A DNA stretch of 64,000 nucleotides from JAFGXW01 sp964634385 (GTDB lineage: Bacteria > Bacillota_I > Bacilli_A > Izemoplasmatales > Izemoplasmataceae): the NCBI GenBank assembly GCA_964634385.1, contig CAZWIZ010000007.1:1-64000 (forward strand), in the 5' to 3' direction. Each line of letters opens with the position of its first letter. Within the stretch, counting starts at the first letter, position 1. The notes beneath the pieces were generated by a model, which worked only from the letters and a program-made list of their open reading frames with translations, was not told where the DNA came from and searched no databases. Shown here one piece after another: positions 19,101 through 28,262 of the stretch. Made by a program: the position numbers and the translations under genes.

Positions 19101-19739
19101 ATGAAATTAGTTGATTTAAATTTAATTGAGTTTAATAATGAAATAGATTCATCTTCACCAGCACCGGGTGGTGGGAGTGTTAGTGCACTAGCAGCTGGAA
19201 TGGGTGTTTCTTTATCAAGAATGGTTGGACATTTAACGGTTGGAAAGAAAAAATTTAAAACACTAAGTGAAAATAATCAGAATAAATTTAATAGTATTTT
19301 AGATGAATTTCTTCTTATTAAAGAAGAACTATTACCGTTAGTCGATAAAGATACTGTGGCATTCAATTTAATTATGGCTGCATATAAATTACCAAAAGAA
19401 ACACCTGGTGAAAAACAGATTAGAAAATTAAGAATTTCAGAAGGGACAATTGAGGCAATAAAAATACCTTATATTGTCGCAAGATTATCAATTAGAGCCT
19501 TGCGCCATATGGAATTTTTATTGAAATATAGTAATAAGAATACTATATCAGATATTGGTGTAAGTACATTGATGTTATATGCTGGTCTTGAAGGAGCAAT
19601 ATTAAATGTTAAAATTAATATCTCAGGATTAACAAATCAACACATGTTTGAACAATATAGTACTTCAGCATCTAGAATGTTAGAAGAAGCAAAAGGAATT
19701 AAAGATATGATTTTAGAAGAAATACATAATCTATTGTAA
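19101..19739 (+). CDS. fchA: Formiminotetrahydrofolate cyclodeaminase
   Basis: A 212-residue all-helical enzyme that converts 5-formimino-THF to 5,10-methenyl-THF and ammonia, the final step of the hut route. The N-terminal 'SSSPAPGGGSVSALAAGMGVSL' loop is the family signature, followed by 'MVGHLTVGKKKF' and 'DKDTVAFNLIMAAYKLP'. It corresponds to the C-terminal half of animal FTCD. AAGGAGGAG precedes the ATG by 9 bp. It is the last gene of the operon and is followed directly by a terminator. Confidence 0.95.
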   Translation: MKLVDLNLIEFNNEIDSSSPAPGGGSVSALAAGMGVSLSRMVGHLTVGKKKFKTLSENNQNKFNSILDEFLLIKEELLPLVDKDTVAFNLIMAAYKLPKETPGEKQIRKLRISEGTIEAIKIPYIVARLSIRALRHMEFLLKYSNKNTISDIGVSTLMLYAGLEGAILNVKINISGLTNQHMFEQYSTSASRMLEEAKGIKDMILEEIHNLL

Positions 19740-19741
19740 AT

Positions 19742-19767
19742 AAAAAGCTTATTTAATTAAGCTTTTT
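19742..19767 (+). terminator. Terminator of the hut operon
   Basis: A 10-bp stem (AAAAAGCTTA / TAAGCTTTTT) with a 6-nt loop, 3 bp after the fchA stop codon. Confidence 0.85.
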
Positions 19768-19855
19768 ATTTGTTTTATCACTTTTTTTATTATATGTATT
19801 GTATAATACTAATATAGAATTAAATATAAAAACGATATTTCTAAAGGATGATTTT

Positions 19856-20878
19856 ATGAAAAAATATGCTTACGTTACGTTTATCATTAGAAATGATTCA
19901 TATTTACCGGGTGCCTTAGTTTTCGCCTATGCTTTAAGACTTCAAAAGACAAAAGCTGATTTAGTTTGTATTGTTTCAGATAATATAAGTGATGCAGCGG
20001 TTGCTTCTTTAAAACTAGTTTATGATGATGTTATAGTAATTAACGAGGTATATGTTCCGCATGATAGAAGACAAGAAAGACAAGATCGTCCTTTTCTTTT
20101 TTCAAGATTTAATGCTTTCAGATTAGGTGCAGATGGAGATTTAAATAAAAAATATGAGAAAATTATTATAGCTGATTGTGATTTATTACCACTACACGGA
20201 TATGATAGATTATTTGATTTACCTGCTCCAGCAGGGATTATTAATGAGAAAAAGGAATATTGTTTAGAATATGATGATAAAGGAAAATATATTATTCCTA
20301 CTTCAGTTTATTTAAATGGCACTTGGAAATGGCATGAAATTTATAATAATGTTCCACATGGAACATTAATACCTAAAGAAATTACTGATAGAATAAAAGA
20401 CGATAAACAAAATATGGGAGTAAATGCATCATTATACTTGTTTGAGCCATCAAACAAGTTTTATAATTCAATTATGGATGATTTAGATAATTTGAAAATC
20501 CAAAAAGAAATCAGTTTATATAATTGGCCAGAGATGCAATATATTACTTTGAAATTAAGTGGATTATGGACTAATATCGATTTAAAGTATTCTTCATTTA
20601 ATGGATACCCTGATATAGAATATTTAAATGGTATTCATTTTGCTGGTCTTAAACCATGGAATATGAAAAATAATTCAATAAAATCTTTTGGTAGATTTGA
20701 CGATTATAAATTATGGTATTACACATATCTTAAAGCATGTAATGAAGTTGAGGGACTACTTAAAAATAGAAAAATAAAGAAATTGTATAATCAGATTTTG
20801 CTATTAACAAAAGATAAAAAATATCAATTTTATAGAAAACATATTTCACATTTAAATCATTTTTTTGAAGAAAAATAG
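19856..20878 (+). CDS. Glycosyltransferase family 8 protein (glycogenin-like)
   Basis: A 340-residue retaining glycosyltransferase. The N-terminal 'YAYVTFIIRNDSYLPGALVFAYALR' is the GT8 nucleotide-sugar entry, 'IIIADCDLLPLHG' carries the Mn-binding D-x-D, and 'GIHFAGLKPW' is the usual C-terminal donor motif. A membrane segment is absent; a basic C-terminal tail may touch the membrane. The acceptor is unknown; glycolipid or storage-polymer priming are both possible. An upstream in-frame ATG at 19799 overlaps a TATAAT box (19802-19807), and AAAGGATG lies before 19856, so I chose the downstream start. It is separate from the hut operon and probably monocistronic. Confidence 0.85.
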   Translation: MKKYAYVTFIIRNDSYLPGALVFAYALRLQKTKADLVCIVSDNISDAAVASLKLVYDDVIVINEVYVPHDRRQERQDRPFLFSRFNAFRLGADGDLNKKYEKIIIADCDLLPLHGYDRLFDLPAPAGIINEKKEYCLEYDDKGKYIIPTSVYLNGTWKWHEIYNNVPHGTLIPKEITDRIKDDKQNMGVNASLYLFEPSNKFYNSIMDDLDNLKIQKEISLYNWPEMQYITLKLSGLWTNIDLKYSSFNGYPDIEYLNGIHFAGLKPWNMKNNSIKSFGRFDDYKLWYYTYLKACNEVEGLLKNRKIKKLYNQILLLTKDKKYQFYRKHISHLNHFFEEK

Positions 20879-20915
20879 TTTATTAAATTAGACTTCTTTA
20901 ACTTTTAAAATTACC

Positions 20916-20944
20916 TTGACAGATAGAGTAATCTTTGGTAAATT
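20916..20944 (+). promoter_or_regulatory. SigA-type promoter with direct repeats
   Basis: TTGACA (20916-20921), a 17-bp spacer and TAAATT (20939-20944) form a near-consensus promoter ahead of the hemolysin III-type gene. The 11-mer GATAGAGTAAT occurs in the spacer (20922-20932) and again at 20954-20964 just downstream of the start site, 32 bp apart, which could be an operator pair. Confidence 0.65.
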
Positions 20945-20983
20945 AATATGTGTGATAGAGTAATTAAAAAGGAGATAATTTTA

Positions 20984-21637
20984 ATGAAAAAATTAGATAT
21001 AGATGGAACAGTTATTCCAAGAAAAACAACATTAGGTGAATTGATTGCTAATGCTGTTTCACATGGTATTGGATTTTTATTAGCTATTGCTGGATTAATA
21101 CTACTTGTTATTAAAGCTGATACTACAATTGAAACTGTATCTAGTGTTATCTTTGGAGTATCAATGGTTCTTTTATATTTATCTAGTACACTTTTACATT
21201 CTTTTCCAGATAGTATGAAAACTGTTCAAAACATTTTTAGAAGATTTGATCATTCAAGTATTTTTATATTAATTGCTGGAACATACACTCCGTTTTTACT
21301 TTTGTTAGTAGGAACTACTGAAGCATATGTTTTGCTTGTCGGACTTTGGATAATAACCGTTATTGGTATAATTTATAAATCGATATGGGTTGAAAAATAT
21401 ATGGGAGTTTCTTTAATTATTTATTTATTAATGGGATGGAGTTTTGTTATTGTTTCAAATGATATTATCAGTGGGTTAGGGAATGATATTGTTTTTCTTG
21501 TAATCGGGGGAGTATTGTATACCGTAGGAGTTTTGTTTTTTATTATGAAATTTAAATACAGTCATTTCATATGGCATATATTTGTTTTAGGAGGAACTTT
21601 ATTCCACTTTATTTGCGTATATGAATATCTTTTATAG
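20984..21637 (+). CDS. Hemolysin III / PAQR-type membrane protein
   Basis: A 217-residue protein with seven predicted membrane helices of the hemolysin III (TIGR01065, adiponectin-receptor-like) family. The conserved zinc-binding and catalytic positions are visible: 'SSTLLHSFP', 'RFDHSSIFILIAGTYTPF' and 'FIWHIFVLGGTLFHF'. Bacterial members are suspected lipid hydrolases (ceramidase-like) or membrane-stress proteins; the hemolysin label is historical. A longer frame begins at 20948, but AAAAAGGAG at 20968 fits only the ATG at 20984. DegV proteins follow within 15 bp, so all three genes may be one transcript from the promoter above. Confidence 0.88.
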   Translation: MKKLDIDGTVIPRKTTLGELIANAVSHGIGFLLAIAGLILLVIKADTTIETVSSVIFGVSMVLLYLSSTLLHSFPDSMKTVQNIFRRFDHSSIFILIAGTYTPFLLLLVGTTEAYVLLVGLWIITVIGIIYKSIWVEKYMGVSLIIYLLMGWSFVIVSNDIISGLGNDIVFLVIGGVLYTVGVLFFIMKFKYSHFIWHIFVLGGTLFHFICVYEYLL

Positions 21638-21652
21638 AAAGAAGGTACCAAA

Positions 21653-22498
21653 TTGAAAAAATATGCATTAGTAATTGATAGCACTGTTTATTTATCAAAA
21701 GAAGAAATTCAAAAATATAATATTAAAAGAGTAAGTTTAAATATTATTGATAAAGATGAATCTATTAAGGAATTTGAAGTTGATTGTAAGTATGTTTATT
21801 CTAAAATAGATAAAGGACATAGACTAACTACAAGCCAACCTGCTCCAGGAGAATTTTTAGATGCTTATCATGAGTTATTTTCTATTGGATATGAAAAAAT
21901 ATTTGTTGTTTGTTTGAGTGATAAAATTAGCGGGACATATCAATCAGCAACATTAGCTCAAAAAATGTTGGAAAATCCAAAACAAGTTTATGTTTTTAAT
22001 TCTAACTTAGCTGCTTTCGGGAATGAAATGATTGCTTTAAGGGTGATTGAAATGATTGAAGATAATAAAGAATTCAATATTATTATTGAAAGAATAGATA
22101 CACTAATTTCAAAATCTAATTTGATATTTACTATAGAAAGTTTAGTTAGTTTACTTAGATCAGGACGATTATCAAAAGCAAAAGCATTAATTGGAACAGT
22201 TCTAAGAGTAAAACCTTTAATTCAAATGATTGATGGAAAATTAGAATTATTCAAATCTGCAAGAACACATAAAAAAGTTGCTGAAGATATAATTAAAAGA
22301 ATGAAAGAAACAACAAAAGGCTACAAAAAAATATATGTTAGAATTTTAGGACATAATACAGAACATGCCTTGAAATTAAGACAAGAACTTGAAAAAGCTT
22401 TTAATAATATTATAATTTCTTATACTGAAAATCTAGGTCCTATATTTTGTTTGCATTTAGGGAAAAAAGGGTATGGCGTTTCGTGGTGCACCGAATAA
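21653..22498 (+). CDS. DegV family fatty-acid-binding protein (copy 1)
   Basis: A 281-residue DegV protein. Family hallmarks are 'VIDSTVYLSKEEI', the 'TTSQPAPGEF' ligand loop, 'DKISGTYQSA', 'SLLRSGRLSKAKA' and 'GTVLRVKPLIQM', with a short C-terminal strand. DegV/FakB proteins bind a fatty acid and present it to the FakA kinase for incorporation into phospholipid; no fakA gene is in the window. The start is TTG at 21653 with AAAGAAGGT upstream. A close paralog follows after 21 bp, clearly a tandem duplication. Confidence 0.9.
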   Translation: MKKYALVIDSTVYLSKEEIQKYNIKRVSLNIIDKDESIKEFEVDCKYVYSKIDKGHRLTTSQPAPGEFLDAYHELFSIGYEKIFVVCLSDKISGTYQSATLAQKMLENPKQVYVFNSNLAAFGNEMIALRVIEMIEDNKEFNIIIERIDTLISKSNLIFTIESLVSLLRSGRLSKAKALIGTVLRVKPLIQMIDGKLELFKSARTHKKVAEDIIKRMKETTKGYKKIYVRILGHNTEHALKLRQELEKAFNNIIISYTENLGPIFCLHLGKKGYGVSWCTE

Positions 22499-22519
22499 AA
22501 TAATAAAGGAGAGAGAAAA

Positions 22520-23368
22520 ATGAAAAAATACGCTATTGTAATTGATAGTACAGTTTATTTATCAAAAGAACAAATTGAAGATAACAACATCAGCATAGTT
22601 TCATTGAATGTTGTTGAAAAAACAACTTCACATCGAGAAGTAGAAATTGATAATGATTTTATTTTTGCTAAAATAGCTAAAGGAGTTAAATTTACAACAA
22701 GTCAACCGGCTCCAGGAGAATTTTTAGAGATTTTTGAAAAAAGATTAGAAGAAGGTTATGAGAAAATTTTTTGTGTTTTGCTATCAAGCAATATTAGTGG
22801 TACATTTCAATCCGCAGAGATTGCGAAAAATATGTTAGAAGATCCTTCTAAAGTCTATCTATTTGATACAAAACTAGCTGCCTATGGACCAGCTATGATT
22901 GCTTTGGAATTAATTGACATGATTAATAATAATTTAGATGAAAAAGTTATAATTGAACGTATTGATAGAATTATCTCTACGTCCAAGCAGTTTTTTACAG
23001 TAGAACATTTGTTTTCACTAGCTAGAGGAGGAAGACTATCACTTGCTTCCGCAGCTATTGGAACTGTGCTTAGAATAAAACCTATTATTCAAGTAGTAAA
23101 TGGTAAATTAGAATTAGTTCATAAAGAAAGAACATATACAAAAGTACACAAATACATGTTGAATCAAATTAAAAAAGATATGAATGAAAACACTAAAATT
23201 GTTTTTAGAGTTTGTAGTACTCATTCCTTAGAAAGTGCAAATACTTTAAAAAACTTGCTTATTGAAAATTTTCCAAATGCAAAAATTACATTTATGGATT
23301 ATTTAGGTCCGGTTTTTAGTATTCATATTGGTTATAAAGGTTATGGATTAAGTTGGTTTGTGGAATAA
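22520..23368 (+). CDS. DegV family fatty-acid-binding protein (copy 2)
   Basis: A 282-residue paralog of the preceding gene, with the same 'VIDSTVYLSKEQI', 'TTSQPAPGEF', 'SNISGTFQSA', 'LARGGRLSLASA' and 'GTVLRIKPIIQV' elements. The two differ mainly around the binding pocket ('HRLTT' versus 'VKFTT') and in the C-terminal third, which may reflect preference for different fatty acids, as seen for FakB1 and FakB2 of Staphylococcus. AAAGGAGAG ribosome site. Followed by a terminator about 55 bp downstream. Confidence 0.9.
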   Translation: MKKYAIVIDSTVYLSKEQIEDNNISIVSLNVVEKTTSHREVEIDNDFIFAKIAKGVKFTTSQPAPGEFLEIFEKRLEEGYEKIFCVLLSSNISGTFQSAEIAKNMLEDPSKVYLFDTKLAAYGPAMIALELIDMINNNLDEKVIIERIDRIISTSKQFFTVEHLFSLARGGRLSLASAAIGTVLRIKPIIQVVNGKLELVHKERTYTKVHKYMLNQIKKDMNENTKIVFRVCSTHSLESANTLKNLLIENFPNAKITFMDYLGPVFSIHIGYKGYGLSWFVE

Positions 23369-23420
23369 TAATTATATAAGCAAAACAAGTAAAAAGTAGA
23401 CGCAAAAAAACGAAACTAAT

Positions 23421-23453
23421 AAAGTAGAAACTCATAAAAAAGTTCTACTTTTT
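23421..23453 (+). terminator. Terminator after the DegV pair
   Basis: A 9-bp stem (AAAGTAGAA / TTCTACTTT) with a 13-nt loop and a T run. Confidence 0.75.
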
Positions 23454-23534
23454 ATTTATTGAAGATAAATATTAATAATTATAAATAATGTTATATATAA
23501 ATAAATATATGTTAAAATAAATATAGGTGGTTAA

Positions 23535-24104
23535 ATGGAACTATTTAAAGAAATTGAAAAACAAATTAAAACACAAAAAAAAGTCGTTATAGCAATTGAT
23601 GGACCAAGCGCTTCTGGGAAATCTACTTTTGGAAATATGTTAAAAAATAAATATAACGCTCTGTTATTTCATACTGATAATTATTTTCTTCCGAAAGAAA
23701 GACAAACTATTGATAGGTTGAAGGAAAGCGGAGGAAACGTTGATTATGAAAGAATAAAATCTGATATAATAGATAATCTTTATAATGAGTATCTTAAATC
23801 AAATCATTTTAATTGTGTAACAAATCAACTCGAAAAAAAACAAAAACTAAAGAATAAACAAGTAATAATTATTGAAGGTGCTTATTCAATGCATCCTTCC
23901 TTATTTCCGCATTACACTTTAACAGTCTTATTAGAAGTGAATCCTAAACTTCAAAAAACGCGAATATTAGCTAGAAATGGAAAAATCATGTTAAAGAGAT
24001 GGGAAGAAGAATGGATTCCATTAGAAAATCATTATTTTAAAACTGAAAATTTAAAAAATAAAGTAGATTTCATTATTGATTTAAGAGTTAGTAATAAATA
24101 TTAA
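23535..24104 (+). CDS. Uridine kinase-like P-loop kinase
   Basis: A 189-residue P-loop protein. The Walker A motif is GPSASGKST (residues 23-31), followed by 'HTDNYFLP', typical of uridine/phosphoribulokinase relatives, 'IIIEGAYSMHP' (Walker B region) and the lid/tail 'MLKRWEEEWIPLENHYF', which marks the small 'uridine kinase family' proteins of Firmicutes. It is shorter than canonical Udk (about 210 residues), so the substrate may not be uridine. AGGTGG lies before the ATG. It is flanked by a terminator upstream and a membrane-protein gene 54 bp downstream. Confidence 0.8.
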   Translation: MELFKEIEKQIKTQKKVVIAIDGPSASGKSTFGNMLKNKYNALLFHTDNYFLPKERQTIDRLKESGGNVDYERIKSDIIDNLYNEYLKSNHFNCVTNQLEKKQKLKNKQVIIIEGAYSMHPSLFPHYTLTVLLEVNPKLQKTRILARNGKIMLKRWEEEWIPLENHYFKTENLKNKVDFIIDLRVSNKY

Positions 24105-24158
24105 ATGAATTAGAGTATTATAATAAAAAGTAGATTATTTACTATACGAGGTGATTAA

Positions 24159-24854
24159 GTGCTTTATTTTAATTTTATTAATCCATATATTGTTTATGCT
24201 TTTATTATTATTTTTACTGCTTGTACGATACATGCGATTTTTAACTATAGAATATTTATTAGTAAACATAAAAAAATAATTCTATTAATTGTTTCAGGAT
24301 TGTTAATATGGACACAATTAGCTAGATATTTAGGCGTATTTTTAAAAGGAGAATTTACTTTTACTGAAAGTCTGCCTTTTTATATGTGCCGATTAAGTGT
24401 ATTAGTTTTATTGTATTATACTTTGACAAAAGATAAGAGAGTTGAATCATTTTTATTTTATTGGGGAGCTACAGGACTTGCTGGAATAATTTATCCAAAT
24501 GGTTCAATTGGAAATATTGTAAATTTAACTGAAACATTTTATATAGATCATTTTTTTCTATCCATAATGCCTTTCTTTTTAGTGGTTTACCAAGGATATA
24601 AACCTAGTCTTAAAGATTTACTAATTATTACGGGATTAATGGCAATACTATTATATAGTTTTATCCCAATTAATAATTTGATTGGATCAGATTATTTTTA
24701 CTTAAAAGATCAAAGCATTATCGGAATAATGTTTCCAGGATTATCAAGTTATATATTTGCTACAATTCATTATTTAGTAGCTTTTGTATATTTTAGTATT
24801 TTTTACTTTGGGTTTAGAAACAAAAATTATAAAATTGAGCAGGTGAAATTATGA
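24159..24854 (+). CDS. YwaF/TIGR02206 family integral membrane protein
   Basis: A 231-residue protein with six predicted membrane helices. 'ESLPFYMCRLSVLVLLYY', 'YWGATGLAGIIYPNG' and 'HFFLSIMPFFLV' match the TIGR02206 (TP0381/YwaF) family, whose function is unknown. The start is a GTG at 24159 after GAGGTGATT. Its stop overlaps the ATG of the glycosyltransferase by 4 bp (ATGA), so the two genes are translationally coupled and may act together in the membrane lipid pathway; that link is inference. Confidence 0.8.
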   Translation: MLYFNFINPYIVYAFIIIFTACTIHAIFNYRIFISKHKKIILLIVSGLLIWTQLARYLGVFLKGEFTFTESLPFYMCRLSVLVLLYYTLTKDKRVESFLFYWGATGLAGIIYPNGSIGNIVNLTETFYIDHFFLSIMPFFLVVYQGYKPSLKDLLIITGLMAILLYSFIPINNLIGSDYFYLKDQSIIGIMFPGLSSYIFATIHYLVAFVYFSIFYFGFRNKNYKIEQVKL

Positions 24855-26020
24855 GAATAGGATTGTTCAGTGATGCATATTATCCGATTATAAGTGGGGT
24901 AAGTATTTCAGTAGCTACACTTTCAAGAGAATTAAAAAAACTAGGACATGAAGTGATAATAGTTACTAATGGACATGATTTGGCTACTTATTCTGAGGAT
25001 ATAGTTCGTTTTAAAGGCACTAGAATACCAATGAAAGGATTAAGAGAATTTCGTATTGGCAAAGTAACAAGCACAAAAATAGCTGCAATAGGAGATTTGA
25101 ATTTAGATGTGATTCATTGTCATACTGAGTTTTCAATGGGGAGATTAGGAAGAAAAGCAGGAAAAAAATTCAATATACCTGTTGTTCATACATATCATAC
25201 AATGTATGAAGATTATATTTTTTATATAACAAAAGTATTTAGTTCTCCATTAACTATTTTGTCAAAATGGTACAGTAAAAAATTTGCTGATTCAGCTGAT
25301 GAAGTTATTTTCCCAACTATGAAAGTTAAAAAAGCTTTTGATGGATATGGATATGCGAAAACTTCTCATATTATTCCAACAGGGATTTATTTAGATAAAT
25401 TTAGAAAAGATAACTATAAAGAAGAATATTATCTTGAGACGAGAAAAAAACTTGGAATTGAAGAAGATGATTTTGTTTTATTGTTTTTAGGGAGAATGTC
25501 TAGAGAAAAAAGTGTAGAAACACTTATTAAAAAATTTAAAGAAATATCAAAAAGTAAAGATAATGTAAAATTACTTTTAGTTGGTGGCGGACCAGATTTA
25601 AATTATTTTAAAGACCTAGCTAATGAGTTAGGAATAAGAGATAAACTAATTTGCGCAGGAATGGTTATGCCATATGAAGTTCCGTTTTATTATCATATTT
25701 CTACTTTGTTTGTAAATTTTAGTATTACAGAGACTCAAGGGCTTACTTATATAGAAGCTTTAGCTTCCGGAGTACCTTTATTGGTAAAATATGATGATAA
25801 TTTAGAAGGTGTAATTAAACCTGGCGAAAATGGTTTCTCGTTTACTGATGATAAGGAGTTTGTCCCTTTATTTAATAAATTATACAATAATAACGATTTA
25901 TTAAATAAAATAACTAAAAATTCTAGTGAAGCCTGTATTGAAAGATTTAGTGCCGAACAATATGCATTTAATGTTTTAGATATTTATAATAGTTTATTAA
26001 AAAAGGATAAACATATTTAA
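24851..26020 (+). CDS. GT4 glycosyltransferase, diacylglycerol glucosyltransferase-like
   Basis: A 389-residue GT-B enzyme of family 4. The N-terminal 'GLFSDAYYPIISGVSISVATLSRELKKLGHEV' is nearly diagnostic for the 1,2-diacylglycerol 3-glucosyltransferase group (alMGS of Acholeplasma, DgdA-like). The donor-site E-x7-E motif is in 'TETQGLTYIEALASGVPLL'. It would build monoglucosyl-diacylglycerol on the inner leaflet, a major non-bilayer lipid in Mollicutes-like bacteria, though other lipid acceptors cannot be excluded. It overlaps the preceding membrane protein gene by 4 bp. Confidence 0.88.
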   Translation: MRIGLFSDAYYPIISGVSISVATLSRELKKLGHEVIIVTNGHDLATYSEDIVRFKGTRIPMKGLREFRIGKVTSTKIAAIGDLNLDVIHCHTEFSMGRLGRKAGKKFNIPVVHTYHTMYEDYIFYITKVFSSPLTILSKWYSKKFADSADEVIFPTMKVKKAFDGYGYAKTSHIIPTGIYLDKFRKDNYKEEYYLETRKKLGIEEDDFVLLFLGRMSREKSVETLIKKFKEISKSKDNVKLLLVGGGPDLNYFKDLANELGIRDKLICAGMVMPYEVPFYYHISTLFVNFSITETQGLTYIEALASGVPLLVKYDDNLEGVIKPGENGFSFTDDKEFVPLFNKLYNNNDLLNKITKNSSEACIERFSAEQYAFNVLDIYNSLLKKDKHI

Positions 26021-26135
26021 GATTAAAAACACATTAGATATGCTTTAAAGGGAATTATATAATTAATAAATATTATTTTGTATTTAAAATCCAAATAAAA
26101 AAGGTTCTGTGTCAAGGATTGAGGTAGAACTAAAT

Positions 26136-26176
26136 AAAAAAAGAAATTTAGCAAAAATGCTAAATTTCTTTTTTTT
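26136..26176. terminator. Bidirectional terminator between convergent genes
   Basis: An 18-bp near-perfect stem (AAAAAAAGAAATTTAGCA / TGCTAAATTTCTTTTTTT) with a 4-nt loop gives T runs on both strands. It overlaps the stop codon of the minus-strand LtaS-like gene and serves both it and the glycosyltransferase. Confidence 0.85.
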
Positions 26177-28130
26177 ATTCATCGTCATCTTTGAAGTAAT
26201 CGTATTGTAAAACATGTAAGTTATAAGTATAATCGTTAATTATTTGATAATTTAAAGCAGCTAAATATTCAGGAGTAACATGGTTATCAATAATTGTATA
26301 TTCTTCAGATAAAGAATCATAACTAAAATATTTACTAACGAAACTCATATCTGCGAACCTTACAACATTTTCTTTATTTGCTAAAGCATCTACACCAAAG
26401 ACTTTAGTATAATCAAGTCCTAATCCAAATAAATTAGAAATAGTAGGAATTACATCAATTGTTGACATATAGTTGTCCATTACACCATTTAACATAGTTG
26501 AATTTGAATAGATAATCATTGGAATATTATTTATATCCATATTAGATCCATCTTCTTTAATATCATCATATTCCCATATTACTTCTTTATCTATTCCATA
26601 AGCATAATGATCACCAAAAATCATTATAACTGTATCATCTAAATGATCTGTTCTTTCTAACTCACTTAGTAAATATCCCATAGCTTTATCTAATTCAATA
26701 TTCGCAGCTAAGTAATAAAATATATCTTTTGGTAATTCAATATCATTATCAATTTCATATTGAGCAACTATATCAGCATTTTTCTTAGCAATAGGGTGAT
26801 CTTCTGAGTATTTGAAATGTCCAGAAACGGTAACATAATTCAAGAAAAATGGCTGATCGTTATCCAAGATGTCTACACAACTATCAGAATCTGAGTAAGT
26901 ATGACAGTCCAATGATTTTTCCATTAATTCTAAATCGCTTTGCCATTGATGGGTAAAAATTATTTCGCCTGGTTCTGGATTATCTAACATTCCTAATTCT
27001 TCACTTCCATAATAAGCATCATATCCTAAAGCATTCATATGAAATTCAGGACGTGGATAAAAATAATTTGTATAATTATGAAATGAATATGTTGCATATC
27101 CTTTTTCGGAAAACATTTTAGGTAAAGTATATGGAAAGGTATTTCCGGAGTATGAATCCATACTTAATGTAACGTTTTTGTCTGGATAAAAAGATGTTTG
27201 AACTAAAAACTCTGAATCAGCAGTACTACGATAATATAGAGGAGAATAATAGTTTTCAAAATAAGCATTTTCTTGTTTCATTCTATATAAGTTTGGAGTT
27301 AATTCTTCATTAATCGCAAAAGTATCAAAACTTTCTGCCATTATTAATATGAAGTTTTTATTAGCGAACATACGTGAAAAAGAATTTGAGTAATGAGGAT
27401 CACGATTTTCGAAAAAATCATCGAGTAATATTTCATATTCCGATTCGCTTAACGGATTAGTTCTAAATAAACTAAAGAAATCTCGTTGAGTATATGTAAG
27501 AAGGCCAAACTTTTTAAGAGCGTCTTGTGAATTATACATATAAGTATATAAATCCATATCACTATAAGTAATAACATTTTCTATTTTCTCAACAGATTCA
27601 TCTATTGTTTGAAGGGAAATGAAAAATGTTAAAAATCCTAACATTAAAACAATCAAAGGTTGTTTTAATGTGTAATATTCTACATTAAATTTAATTATTT
27701 TGTATTTACTTAGAAAATATAATGAAACAATAGGAAATAAATAGAGAATATCCCAAAAATTGAAAGCAGATAAATACTTATTAATAAATGATAGTCCCAA
27801 GGTAAGATCACCTGCGACAGTTAGTGAATAGAAACCTTCTACAAAAGAATTATATATCTCTTGATTTACGTATAAAAAAGTTATTATCACTATAACAACA
27901 AATGATATTCTTTTTACAGTTTTTTCTTTAAAAAAGCTAAGGAAAAACATAACTAACACCGAATAAGATAAAGAAAATGAAATTACTCTGAAGAGATTTA
28001 TGTCGAAGCCAATTGTCAATACTCTTATTTTAAACAATATTTCTAAATAAATTATAGAAATTAATACGAATAAAAATAATACTATTGAGTTCAATATTTT
28101 TCTTTCTGAAAAAGAATTAAGTTTTATCAT
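26175..28130 (-). CDS. LtaS-like membrane phosphotransferase (sulfatase fold)
   Basis: A 651-residue protein with five N-terminal membrane helices (to about residue 180) and an extracellular sulfatase/alkaline-phosphatase-fold domain. The domain shows 'FILIMAESFDTF' (metal Glu), the nucleophile Thr in 'YRSTADSEFL', 'YSFHNYTNYFYPRPEF' and 'IMIFGDHYAYG' (Asp-His metal pair). This is the lipoteichoic acid synthase architecture, which polymerises glycerol-phosphate from phosphatidylglycerol on a glycolipid anchor. The glycolipid synthase-type gene next door fits that role. In a wall-less lineage it may instead make phosphoglycolipids. AAAGGTGTG ribosome site; single gene. Confidence 0.88.
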   Translation of the reverse strand: MIKLNSFSERKILNSIVLFLFVLISIIYLEILFKIRVLTIGFDINLFRVISFSLSYSVLVMFFLSFFKEKTVKRISFVVIVIITFLYVNQEIYNSFVEGFYSLTVAGDLTLGLSFINKYLSAFNFWDILYLFPIVSLYFLSKYKIIKFNVEYYTLKQPLIVLMLGFLTFFISLQTIDESVEKIENVITYSDMDLYTYMYNSQDALKKFGLLTYTQRDFFSLFRTNPLSESEYEILLDDFFENRDPHYSNSFSRMFANKNFILIMAESFDTFAINEELTPNLYRMKQENAYFENYYSPLYYRSTADSEFLVQTSFYPDKNVTLSMDSYSGNTFPYTLPKMFSEKGYATYSFHNYTNYFYPRPEFHMNALGYDAYYGSEELGMLDNPEPGEIIFTHQWQSDLELMEKSLDCHTYSDSDSCVDILDNDQPFFLNYVTVSGHFKYSEDHPIAKKNADIVAQYEIDNDIELPKDIFYYLAANIELDKAMGYLLSELERTDHLDDTVIMIFGDHYAYGIDKEVIWEYDDIKEDGSNMDINNIPMIIYSNSTMLNGVMDNYMSTIDVIPTISNLFGLGLDYTKVFGVDALANKENVVRFADMSFVSKYFSYDSLSEEYTIIDNHVTPEYLAALNYQIINDYTYNLHVLQYDYFKDDDE

Positions 28131-28262
28131 ATGTTATCACACCTTTACAAAATAATATTATACTAGTTTTTATTATTTATTCAAGATTGAAATGAATCTA
28201 TTTATAATTTATTTTTTTTCAATAGTTATATTAAAAGTAACGAAATTAAACTCAAATATTGC

